Shown in pieces: positions 53,742-62,111 of a stretch of DNA of 64,000 bases. The translations under genes were made by a program, and so were the position numbers. The stretch is taken from NCBI RefSeq assembly GCF_009905545.1, contig NZ_JAAALB010000002.1, positions 248,001-312,000 of the forward strand, in the 5' to 3' direction. Source of the DNA: Cellulophaga sp. BC115SP. GTDB lineage: Bacteria; Bacteroidota; Bacteroidia; Cytophagales; Spirosomataceae. Positions within the stretch are counted from its first letter, which is position 1. Every line of letters begins with the position of its first letter. The notes under the pieces were generated by a model. It saw nothing but the letters and a program-made list of their open reading frames with translations, was not told the DNA's origin and searched no databases.

Positions 53742-54433
53742 GCAATCATTTAGCATACATTGAAGATTTTTGTGAAAACCGACTTTCTACAGAAGAAAAT
53801 GCTCACGCAAACCAGCGAATCCAGAGTGACCCTTCTTTTGCTAAGGACGTGGCTTTCTATTTGCAAATGCGACACCTATCTGATTTAGAACGAAAAGAAC
53901 GCCTTAAAGCTTTGTATTTTACGATTAAACAAAAGCAAAGAGGTCAAATTATCAAGTTCGTCAGTGTTGCCGCCGCAGCCGTTGTTATGATTATTGCAGG
54001 TATTTTCTTCATCAATCAGGCACCTACCTCCGAAGAATTTGCCCAGCTTTATGTAAAGGAAAACTTGAGCACTTTACCCACCTCGATGTCTAATCAAAAC
54101 GATATGCTTTCGCAGGGAGTAAATTGCTACAATGAAGGCGCTTATGAAAAAGCACTTGAGTTATTCAAACAGATTGGAGGCAATCCTCAAGCACTTGAAT
54201 ATCAGGGCTTATGTCATTTACAACTCAAGCAATATCCAAGCGCATTGAGTATTTTTGAGGAAATTGCGAAGAATAACGAGCTACTAGTCAATAAAGGAAA
54301 ATTCTACGAGGCTATTACTTTATTGCAGATGGGTCAGAAAGGAAAGGCTAAAAATATCTTAGTTGAAATTACAGAAAGTAAAGAAGATATTTTTGGAAAA
54401 CAAGAAGCAGAAGAGTTGTTGAAAAACTGGTAA
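53738..54433 (+). CDS. Membrane TPR protein, possible anti-sigma
   Basis: This 231-residue protein has a cytoplasmic N-terminal domain (about 1-70) with YIEDFCENRLSTEENAHANQRIQSDPSFAKDV, the typical start of Bacteroidota anti-sigma/zf-HC2-like proteins. One transmembrane helix follows (about 72-92), then a periplasmic region with two or three TPR-like helix pairs (QGVNCYNEGAYEKALELF, YQGLCHLQLKQYPSALSIFEE). The ATGA overlap with the sigma gene and this topology suggest that it holds the sigma factor at the membrane until a signal arrives. The operon ends at the palindromic terminator 54484-54511. Confidence 0.75.
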   Translation: MSNHLAYIEDFCENRLSTEENAHANQRIQSDPSFAKDVAFYLQMRHLSDLERKERLKALYFTIKQKQRGQIIKFVSVAAAAVVMIIAGIFFINQAPTSEEFAQLYVKENLSTLPTSMSNQNDMLSQGVNCYNEGAYEKALELFKQIGGNPQALEYQGLCHLQLKQYPSALSIFEEIAKNNELLVNKGKFYEAITLLQMGQKGKAKNILVEITESKEDIFGKQEAEELLKNW

Positions 54434-54483
54434 AAGGCTATTTACTATCTTCGATCACACGGATTACAACTATCTTTTTCAGC

Positions 54484-54511
54484 GAGCCGTTGCATGCAAC
54501 GGCTCTTTTTT
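54484..54511 (+). terminator. Perfect 22-bp palindromic terminator
   Basis: GAGCCGTTGCATGCAACGGC followed by TC is a perfect palindrome, with T-run 54506-54511. The core GTTGCATGCAAC also occurs in the repeat at 62083-62108. Confidence 0.85.
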
Positions 54512-54527
54512 ATTAAGCTTCCATATC

Positions 54528-57239
54528 TCAGAAGTTAGAACTCTTCAATAGTTTTTGACTCCATTGTTGTTGCCCAATTTGCAGTTTTAGGATATAGGTA
54601 CCCGCATTAAGCTTTTGATTACTCATATCCCAAACCATTTTTTGCTCTTGATTGGCTTTGATACTTATGCTTTTTTGTGCTAATTCTTTTCCTTCACTAC
54701 TACAAAAAACCAATTGTGCCTCTCCTCCTACTGCTGACATGATATCCACATTAATTTCTTGTTGAAAAGGATTAGGATAAGCTTTGATAAAACCTTGTTT
54801 TTCACCTTCTAGACCAGTAATTGTGACTTTTTCTTTAAAAACAAATTCTATTACGATGGCTTTCGAGAAAGTTGGCAAAGTCAATAAACCTCCGCTTAAA
54901 ACACTGTTAAAATTACTTTGAGTAGTTGTTTCGCCAGTCAAAACATTCCAAAATTTAAGGTCATAAATACCTGCTGTCAAGGTGGTCAAATCTATTTTTA
55001 CACCTGAAATATTTTCCTTGTTTTGGTTATCATAAACCATCAAATAAGCCCCTTTATCAGAAGTTAACCCTAATGTGCTCAAACTCGAATTATTGGTACT
55101 GATGACAGGATTCCAATCTTTGAGATTCTTTTCTTTTACGAAATCTTTTCCTTGTAAAAACTTGGCAGGAATAGCAAATAAGTTTGCCCAATCAGCGGTT
55201 TTGTAATTATCCCACAACCACATCAAATGTGGAACTCTTGACAATATGCCTGTCCAAATGGCAATTCTTTGAGTATCAAAAGGCACATCGGCAGTATTTA
55301 CATCAAGTCCATATTCTCCATTGATAATTCCTGTTTTGGTAAGGGTTTCTTTAAAATGCTTATCTTGCTGATTTTGAACTGATAACAAATTGGTGTTATA
55401 CAAATGATATTGCACATTGTCGAGCCCCACAAATTTATCCATAGCTACACATTGCTGGTCGTCGGCACTGGTGGTTACTACATGATTAAGTGGATCTATC
55501 GACTTGATGTATTGACTCATTTCGTCATGCCAAGTCAATACGCCAGTTTTCCATGCGGCAGACTGATTGGGATGATTTCCTGTAAATTGTACCTCATTGA
55601 ACAATTCCCAAGCATATACATTGGACGAATATCCCCAACGAGCAATATTGTAGCGAAATAGTTTCTTGATTTGTTGCTTGGCGGTAGCGTTATAAAAAAA
55701 CTCCTCTGCTTTATTCAATGGACCTCCCAATGCCACATTGTATGGGTTATCACTCCAATTGGAATTAACATTTTCGGAAAACATACCATGCTGTAAAAGT
55801 GTCAATTGTAGACGAATATCCCGTTTTTCGGCATGGTTCAAGATTGAGTCTTGCATGGCAGCGGCTTGTTGGCTGTATTTACCCAAACCACCCGTATACC
55901 CATCATTTTTCCATTCAAGAGCCTGACGGTTGAATGGAACCTGCCAGTATCGAGCAAAGTTGGCACCTGCATTGGCTAGGTTTTCAAATATGGTAAAATA
56001 ATTAGTTTGTGAATCCCAAGCTACATTGATACCTAAAGGAAAATAAGGTTCACCTGTCTGATGACGATAATGCTGTCGTGAATCGCTATCTCTTTGAATA
56101 ATTCCTTTTTGCGAAGATGATTTCACCGTAAAGGAATATGACGAAGAGCTTTTTTGTCCCTGAGCATCTTTTATAGTAAATACCACTTGATGTTGTCCGA
56201 GTTGATTTGAAGCATATCGCCAACGCCAAGCCTGCTGGGTAGAATCTACTCGCCATTGCGAATTTTGATAATAGCCTTTTATCCAATAAAAACAAGGAAT
56301 GGTTTGTTTGCTCCCATCGGGGCGAGTAACGACCGCATCAACTGTGACCTCATCAGGATTATAGGGATTTGTGTAATCTTTGAGAGACACTAACTCTGCC
56401 TCTATTTTTTGATTTGTTTCAAAAACAGTGTTCAACCAACGAGGTTCGCTCAAAGCCTGTGTAGGGTCAATGGCATAAATCTGTAGGGTTTGTTTAGCCA
56501 TCAAGCCAAGGGTATTTGTCACCGTCAATTGCGCTTGGTAGTTACCAGATTTATTAAAGTTTTTTGATACTTGTTTTCCACTTAGCTGACTTCCATCCGA
56601 AAAGCTCCAAACGAAGTTTAACGGTAAAGCATTTACATCATAAGATTTAGAAGCATCAAATACGATGCTCTGTCCGACTTGTACTTTCGAGTTTACTTTT
56701 GATAAAATGATTACTGGCTCATCGTTGGGAGAGGAACTATTATAAAGCTTTAATTCGTCAAAATACGCCTCTGCTTCGGCTTCATTATCAACCGATAAGG
56801 CTAATTCTATTCTGTCAAAATCTTGATTTTGCACCTTCGACAAATCATATTTCCCTTGTGTCCAAGTATTAGGATTTGGCATAAAGGCATATTCATTGAC
56901 CCAATTTTCAGTCAGCACGGTATTTCCATTCCACAATTTGAGATAGACACGTCCTTTGGTCGAACTTCTTACCCATAGACTTAAGACATCCTTAGTTTGT
57001 GTATTGATTTTTTTACCAAAAGTAAAACTGACAAACTTCCAATTGCCTGCTTCCTTTTTATAGTAACCTACCTTATTAGTCGTATTCATTTGCTTGTCAG
57101 GATTATCTACGACTTTGGCATCTTTTCCATAATAAAAACTAGGAATTTGCCCGCCAACCTCAAAATTGGCAATAGTTTGGGCAAAACCTTCGGTAAGGGC
57201 TAGTAAAATGACTAGTCCGAAAATGAATAGTTTTCTCAT
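54528..57239 (-). CDS. T9SS-secreted GH5-like glycoside hydrolase (probable mannanase) with CBM-like, PKD and DUF5060 domains
   Basis: Domain order in 903 residues: signal peptide (1-20), a CBM-like beta-sandwich (about 22-170), PKD (about 175-260, with VNALPLNFVWSFSDGSQL), a DUF5060-type beta domain (about 265-380), a (beta/alpha)8 catalytic domain of the GH5 clan (about 390-745) and a T9SS type A sorting domain (about 825-903, AYPNPFQQEINVDI). The acid/base is E549 in WELFNEVQF and the nucleophile E642 in INGEYGLD. It is secreted to the surface. The neighbouring epimerase, GH130 phosphorylase and acetylesterase point to beta-mannan as the likely substrate. It begins 54 bp after the acetylesterase stop, just past a terminator. 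Confidence 0.8.
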   Translation of the reverse strand: MRKLFIFGLVILLALTEGFAQTIANFEVGGQIPSFYYGKDAKVVDNPDKQMNTTNKVGYYKKEAGNWKFVSFTFGKKINTQTKDVLSLWVRSSTKGRVYLKLWNGNTVLTENWVNEYAFMPNPNTWTQGKYDLSKVQNQDFDRIELALSVDNEAEAEAYFDELKLYNSSSPNDEPVIILSKVNSKVQVGQSIVFDASKSYDVNALPLNFVWSFSDGSQLSGKQVSKNFNKSGNYQAQLTVTNTLGLMAKQTLQIYAIDPTQALSEPRWLNTVFETNQKIEAELVSLKDYTNPYNPDEVTVDAVVTRPDGSKQTIPCFYWIKGYYQNSQWRVDSTQQAWRWRYASNQLGQHQVVFTIKDAQGQKSSSSYSFTVKSSSQKGIIQRDSDSRQHYRHQTGEPYFPLGINVAWDSQTNYFTIFENLANAGANFARYWQVPFNRQALEWKNDGYTGGLGKYSQQAAAMQDSILNHAEKRDIRLQLTLLQHGMFSENVNSNWSDNPYNVALGGPLNKAEEFFYNATAKQQIKKLFRYNIARWGYSSNVYAWELFNEVQFTGNHPNQSAAWKTGVLTWHDEMSQYIKSIDPLNHVVTTSADDQQCVAMDKFVGLDNVQYHLYNTNLLSVQNQQDKHFKETLTKTGIINGEYGLDVNTADVPFDTQRIAIWTGILSRVPHLMWLWDNYKTADWANLFAIPAKFLQGKDFVKEKNLKDWNPVISTNNSSLSTLGLTSDKGAYLMVYDNQNKENISGVKIDLTTLTAGIYDLKFWNVLTGETTTQSNFNSVLSGGLLTLPTFSKAIVIEFVFKEKVTITGLEGEKQGFIKAYPNPFQQEINVDIMSAVGGEAQLVFCSSEGKELAQKSISIKANQEQKMVWDMSNQKLNAGTYILKLQIGQQQWSQKLLKSSNF

Positions 57240-57250
57240 AAAATTTTAGG

Positions 57251-57283
57251 AAAAAATAGAGACGTTGCTCCCAACGTCTCTAC
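57251..57283 (-). terminator. Terminator made of a GTCTCTAC-family palindrome (family C)
   Basis: On the minus strand TAGAGACGTTG pairs with CAACGTCTCTA around a 4-nt loop and is followed by six T residues. It ends the transporter-to-acetylesterase series, just upstream of the GH5-like gene. Confidence 0.85.
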
Positions 57284-57292
57284 AACAGATTT

Positions 57293-59248
57293 TTATTTGA
57301 ATTTCACCCCTTCAGTCACACCTTTCCATTGGTCTGTACGGAATGGGCAAGCTGGGAAACCCTCTTGATTGAATAAATTAGCATCTTCAGGTGCATCTGC
57401 CCAAGCATAACGAACTGAGGCAGGTTTCAAGCCTTTTGGATGGTAAACAATCACTTTATCTCCTTGAATTTCAGCTTTTGCATAGTAAAACACTTTATCT
57501 TCACCTGCTATTTCAAAGCCTTTCAAGTATCCAAATTTATCTTTTAGCATCAAACCGCTACCAACATTTTTGAAGGAAATTGTTGCTTTTCCTTTCTCAA
57601 AACTAACAGAAGAATACATTGGCCCAGCCGAAACGATATTTAATCCATAGGTATTTTTCAATGCTTCAGCGGCTAATCTTTTACCAACATCCTGTTTATT
57701 GGTTGGGTGAATATCTTTGGGGTTGCCTACGTCCGTAGTTACCGCCATACCTGTTTTGGGTAGGCTCAAAGTCATCGTTTGTGCTTCACGCAACTCTGCC
57801 CATCCACTTCCTTGATTACTATTTTGGTAAGGTCCATAGCTCGACAACTGAACAAAATAGAAAGGAAATTCATCGTTCCAAAGTCTGCGCCAATCATTGA
57901 TTAATAGAGGAAATGACTTACGGTACTGATACGAACGCCCCGCATTGGTTTCTCCCTGATACCACAACGCCCCTTTAATCGCAAATGGCAACAATGGTGC
58001 TATCATGCCATTGTAGATATAGGTTCCGATATTATTGCTTGAATGAACAAATGAATGCTCCTCTGCAAAGGAAGGCATCAATTTCCAATTGCTACCACCC
58101 AAGGCAACTTTCTGCTTGTCGGAACTCACATACAAGTCATCGGCATTTCCCATCATGCCTACACCATACCACGAAGGCTCAATGGTTTTGTTCATTTTAA
58201 TCATAAGACTATTACTTCCTGACTTCCAAGTATTGGCAGGAACTACTATTTTACGAACCCCTTTCAAAATACCAGAGAAAACAAGCTTTCCATTGATATA
58301 AACCTGATTTTCTGAAAAACTTTCAGCCAAACCTAAAGTAGTTAATTCACCAATCATTTCGGCTGGAATTTCTACCGTTTTAGCGATAAATCCATTCCCA
58401 CGCCAAGCCCAGATACCTTGCCAATCCCATTGACCAATCGCATTGCCTGTATGCCATTTCGAAAAATCATAGCCAGCTTTTAGATATTGCTGTTCATCGG
58501 CAAGTGAGATAGTTGCTTTCGCATTCCCTAACAGTTTTTCCTTGATACTTTCTTCCAAACGTAAATCCGCCTCTTGCCAATTTTTGGGAAGGTTTTGGGC
58601 ATAAGGTTTCAATTCATCAAACGTTTCCATTCCTTCTTTGCTAATCCAGCCTTCTACCTGCGAACCGCCCCAAGAGCTATGCAATAGTCCAATTGGAACA
58701 CCAGTTTTTTGAAATACCTCACGTGCAAAGAAATAACCAACAGCCGTAAAATCACCAACATTCTGGCTATTACATACTTTCCATTCACCAGTTTTTAGGT
58801 CGCTTTGAGGTTGTGTTGTAACTTCATGTTCCACAAAAAAATGGCGTATTTTAGGAAAATCAGCGTTCTTTTTTTCTTGAGAAAAATTATCCGCTTGCTT
58901 AACAGTCCACTCCATATTTGATTGTCCAGAACAAAGCCATACATCACCAATTAGTACATCTTGTAAGGCGATTTTTTCTGCGCTACCTTGAACCTCCAAA
59001 GTGAAAGGACCTCCCGCCTCCAAAGGCGAAAATTTTACCATCCATTTACCTTCTTGATTAGCTTGGGCAGTTTGCTTTTGTCCTGCAAAAGTCAGTGTGA
59101 CGGACTCATTAGGTTTAGCCCATCCCCAAACAGGAATTGGTTTTTGACGTTGTAAAACCATATAATCAGTAAATACTTTGGCTATTTTGAGTTGAGCCAA
59201 CAGGCAGTGGGATGTTAATAGTAGACCAAAAAGAAATAGTTTTTTCAT
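57293..59248 (-). CDS. Sialate O-acetylesterase-like carbohydrate esterase
   Basis: This 651-residue exported SGNH-fold esterase has a signal peptide (LFLFGLLLTSHCLLA). An N-terminal beta domain follows (MVLQRQKPIPVWGWAKPNE), then the nucleophile S110 in LCSGQSNMEW, an inserted jelly-roll (about 265-355, ESFSENQVYINGKL), and GALWYQGETNAG and DVGNPKDIHPTNKQDVGKRLA (Asp/His region). The family removes acetyl groups from sugars. With the mannan cluster around it, deacetylation of acetylated (gluco)mannan is the best guess. It is likely the last gene of the transcript that starts at 63938. Confidence 0.85.
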   Translation of the reverse strand: MKKLFLFGLLLTSHCLLAQLKIAKVFTDYMVLQRQKPIPVWGWAKPNESVTLTFAGQKQTAQANQEGKWMVKFSPLEAGGPFTLEVQGSAEKIALQDVLIGDVWLCSGQSNMEWTVKQADNFSQEKKNADFPKIRHFFVEHEVTTQPQSDLKTGEWKVCNSQNVGDFTAVGYFFAREVFQKTGVPIGLLHSSWGGSQVEGWISKEGMETFDELKPYAQNLPKNWQEADLRLEESIKEKLLGNAKATISLADEQQYLKAGYDFSKWHTGNAIGQWDWQGIWAWRGNGFIAKTVEIPAEMIGELTTLGLAESFSENQVYINGKLVFSGILKGVRKIVVPANTWKSGSNSLMIKMNKTIEPSWYGVGMMGNADDLYVSSDKQKVALGGSNWKLMPSFAEEHSFVHSSNNIGTYIYNGMIAPLLPFAIKGALWYQGETNAGRSYQYRKSFPLLINDWRRLWNDEFPFYFVQLSSYGPYQNSNQGSGWAELREAQTMTLSLPKTGMAVTTDVGNPKDIHPTNKQDVGKRLAAEALKNTYGLNIVSAGPMYSSVSFEKGKATISFKNVGSGLMLKDKFGYLKGFEIAGEDKVFYYAKAEIQGDKVIVYHPKGLKPASVRYAWADAPEDANLFNQEGFPACPFRTDQWKGVTEGVKFK

Positions 59249-59395
59249 AGAATATTTATCGTGTAAGATTGTTTGGAGGAATGTTATGAGTTAATTGTAC
59301 ATCCCTTATCAAGGATAAAAAGAATCACAAATTGATTCACCATCACTAATTTTTGGATAAACATAAAGCTAGCACATTCTTTGAATTTATTTATG

Positions 59396-60577
59396 TTATT
59401 CTGCCGTTATCCGCTTGATTAATTCCATGCATGCACGTGCATTGTGATAAGGGCACTTCCAAAAACCTACTTTATCCTCAGCTTCCATCAAACTTCCATC
59501 TTCATATCTTCCCCAAACCCATTCTCCTTGCTGTGCATCAATAAGGTTTTTCTGGATGAAAGTCCAAGTATTTTTTACAGCATCAAGAAATTGGGCGTGC
59601 TTCGTCAACTGAAAAGCATTGTAAAAACCCACCATAGCCTCGGCACTTACCCACCATTCGCGATGCATATCAGCATGATGCGACACGAGATCGTATTCAT
59701 GAATCAGACTACCATCTGACTGAATGGCACGTAGGCTTGTGTTCGCCATTAGTATCGCTTTTTCTTGAAAAATATCTATCCATTTTTGCTTACCCAAAAT
59801 CTCAGCAGACTCCTGCAATAACCAAGCAGCCTCGATATCATGACCAAACGATATAGCAGATGATTGAATATGCCATTCTGCATCGAAAAACAAATTCAAA
59901 TGACCTTTAGGGTTGATAAAATGTTTGTTAAAAATCTCTAACAAATGCTCAAGTTTTGAAGCCAATCGGGTATCCTTCCAAACCAAATACAGGGATGCAT
60001 ACGCCTCGATGATATGCAAATGCGTATTCATCGTTTTGGGGTCGTTTCGGTCTTTTTCACTCAATCTCAAGTCTGTTAGAAGTTGCCAATCTTGCGAGAA
60101 AGCTTCCCAATAACCACCATTGACAGTATCAAAACTATATTTTTCGATAATTTCAAAAAGCGCAATGGCTAAATTAAGCGACTCCTGATGTTGTGTTGCT
60201 TTATAAAAACTTGCAAAAGCATACATCGCAAAAGCCTGTCCGTAGATTTGCTTTCGAGTACTCGAAGGGTTTCCAAGAGCATCCACAGCCCAGTAAACTC
60301 CTCCATGTTGAGTATCCCAAAAGTGATTTTTCAGATAGTCAAAAGCACGTTGAGCCAAAGTAAGATACCTTGGCTCGTGGGTAAAATGGTAGGCTTCTGA
60401 GAAAGTCCAGAGAATTCTGGCGTTTAATACTCCTCCTTTGATCGCGTTGGGGTCTATTTGCCCTTGATGGTTCATTTTTCCAATAAATCCACCATTTTTT
60501 GTATCTACGGTATTATTTTCCCAAAAAGTCAAAATGTTTTCTAACTCCTGAGATAACTGTTCTTTAAATTCAAGCAT
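59396..60577 (-). CDS. AGE-family sugar 2-epimerase (mannobiose/cellobiose 2-epimerase-like)
   Basis: This 393-residue cytoplasmic (alpha/alpha)6 barrel is related to N-acylglucosamine 2-epimerase. Visible motifs include FDYLKNHFWDTQHGGVYWAVD, RKQIYGQAFAMYAFASFY, NTHLHIIEAYASLY, FGHDIEAAWLLQE with the catalytic His region, HADMHREWWVSAEAMVGFYNAF and ECKCPYHNARACMEL-like WKCPYHNARA near the end. These fit the cellobiose/mannobiose 2-epimerase branch, which converts mannobiose to mannosylglucose. The GH130 gene directly upstream acts on exactly that product in Bacteroides fragilis, so the pathway is coherent. Confidence 0.85.
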   Translation of the reverse strand: MLEFKEQLSQELENILTFWENNTVDTKNGGFIGKMNHQGQIDPNAIKGGVLNARILWTFSEAYHFTHEPRYLTLAQRAFDYLKNHFWDTQHGGVYWAVDALGNPSSTRKQIYGQAFAMYAFASFYKATQHQESLNLAIALFEIIEKYSFDTVNGGYWEAFSQDWQLLTDLRLSEKDRNDPKTMNTHLHIIEAYASLYLVWKDTRLASKLEHLLEIFNKHFINPKGHLNLFFDAEWHIQSSAISFGHDIEAAWLLQESAEILGKQKWIDIFQEKAILMANTSLRAIQSDGSLIHEYDLVSHHADMHREWWVSAEAMVGFYNAFQLTKHAQFLDAVKNTWTFIQKNLIDAQQGEWVWGRYEDGSLMEAEDKVGFWKCPYHNARACMELIKRITAE

Positions 60578-60786
60578 TTACAATAGTGTTAGCTTTACCT
60601 TGTTATGATGTTTGGTTTTCTAATGGTATAAAGTCTTATATTATTAGTTACCATAATGATTATATTACCCATATATCGGCGACAAACTATAATGATATCT
60701 TACTGATTATGAATACATTCCAATAACTGATAACTATTAACTAATAACTTCATTTTACTCACCACTAGAAAACCAAATCTTCCTTA

Positions 60787-61965
60787 CTAAATTAAAACCG
60801 CTTGATTTGATTCAATCAGCTTTGTTAAGGTTTCTACCGAAGTTGCCGAACGGAAACCATCCTCTGGCGTATTGAGCACATAGTCTAATAATTGCTCAAT
60901 GGTAGAAGTAGCCACGTGCATACGGGTATCAGATGAGGCATAATAGATAAAAACCTTCCCATCTTCATCGGCAATCCAACCATTGGCAAAAGTCACATTC
61001 GACACATCTCCTACTCTTTCTTCGCCTTCTGGTGCGATAAAATAACCCGCTGGTTTATGAATAACTTTGGTTAAATCGTTTAAATCTGTTAAAAATACGT
61101 ACAAAACGTAACGCAATCCAGCAGCAGTATTGCGAACACCATGTGCCAAATGAAGCCATCCTTTTTCGGTTTTGATAGGCGCTGGACCTTGTCCATTTTT
61201 AACTTCATAAACCGTATGGTAATGCTTTTCATCTACAATAAATTCCTTCTCAATGACCGCATTTTCCATAGAATCAGCATATCCAAAGCCTATTCCTCCT
61301 CCTGTTCCTGCTTCGATAAAGCCATCTTGTGGGCGTGTATAAAAAGCGTATTTGCCATTCACAAATTCAGGATGAAGTACCACATTGCGCTGTTGCGGCG
61401 AAGGGGTAATCAAATCGGGTAAACGCTCCCATGTTTTGAGGTCACGTGTGCGAGCAATACCACATTGCGCAACTGCCGAAGACTCATCTCCGATTTTAGC
61501 ATTAGGGTCTTTACGTTCAGTACAAAACAAGCCGTAAATCCAGCCATCTTCATGCTGAACCACACGCATATCATAAACATTACCATCGGGATTTTCAGTT
61601 TCGGGCATGGTTATCGGGAAATCCCAAAATTTGAAATTATCAACACCATTCGAGCTTTCAGCAACAGCAAAAAACGACTTACGATCTAATCCCTCTACCC
61701 TTACTACTAACAAATATTTGTCGTCTAACTTAATAGCCCCAGAATTGAATGTTGCATTGATTCCAAAACGCTCCATCAAAAACGGATTAGTTTCCGGATT
61801 AAGATCATATCTCCAAAATACTGGTGTGTGTTGTGCCGTCAAAATAGGATATTGGTATCTCTTATAAATACCATTTCCGACCTCTTCTGGCGTGTTTTTT
61901 CTGGTAATTAAAGCTTCGTAATTTTGTTGAAGTTGCGTTAATCTTTCTTGAAACAATGCGTTCAT
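60787..61965 (-). CDS. GH130 mannosylglucose phosphorylase-like enzyme
   Basis: This 392-residue cytoplasmic five-bladed propeller has the GH130 pattern: [54 protein letters not shown] with the probable proton-donor Asp, [37 protein letters not shown] and [15 protein letters not shown]. Family members phosphorolyse beta-1,4-mannosyl-glucose to mannose 1-phosphate and glucose. It lies between the epimerase (210 bp downstream) and the symporter (147 bp upstream), as in the mannan pathway of Bacteroides fragilis. Whether it prefers mannosylglucose or mannobiose must be tested. Confidence 0.9.
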   Translation of the reverse strand: MNALFQERLTQLQQNYEALITRKNTPEEVGNGIYKRYQYPILTAQHTPVFWRYDLNPETNPFLMERFGINATFNSGAIKLDDKYLLVVRVEGLDRKSFFAVAESSNGVDNFKFWDFPITMPETENPDGNVYDMRVVQHEDGWIYGLFCTERKDPNAKIGDESSAVAQCGIARTRDLKTWERLPDLITPSPQQRNVVLHPEFVNGKYAFYTRPQDGFIEAGTGGGIGFGYADSMENAVIEKEFIVDEKHYHTVYEVKNGQGPAPIKTEKGWLHLAHGVRNTAAGLRYVLYVFLTDLNDLTKVIHKPAGYFIAPEGEERVGDVSNVTFANGWIADEDGKVFIYYASSDTRMHVATSTIEQLLDYVLNTPEDGFRSATSVETLTKLIESNQAVLI

Positions 61966-62082
61966 TTTCTTTCATTTATATTTGTTAATACCTTAAAGCA
62001 CATTCGTAAATTGTTATTCGTTAATTGTAGATCGGTTATCAGAGGGTATTTCTCATTTCACTTTGATTATTCCAATACTTTT

Positions 62083-62108
62083 GTAGACGTTGCATGCAAC
62101 GTCTCTAC
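62083..62108. repeat. Palindrome of the GTCTCTAC family (family C)
   Basis: AGACGTTGCATGCAACGTCT (62085-62104) is a perfect 20-bp palindrome flanked by GT and CTAC. It lies directly after the symporter stop. It lacks a clear T-run on the minus strand. Confidence 0.7.
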
Positions 62109-62111
62109 GGA

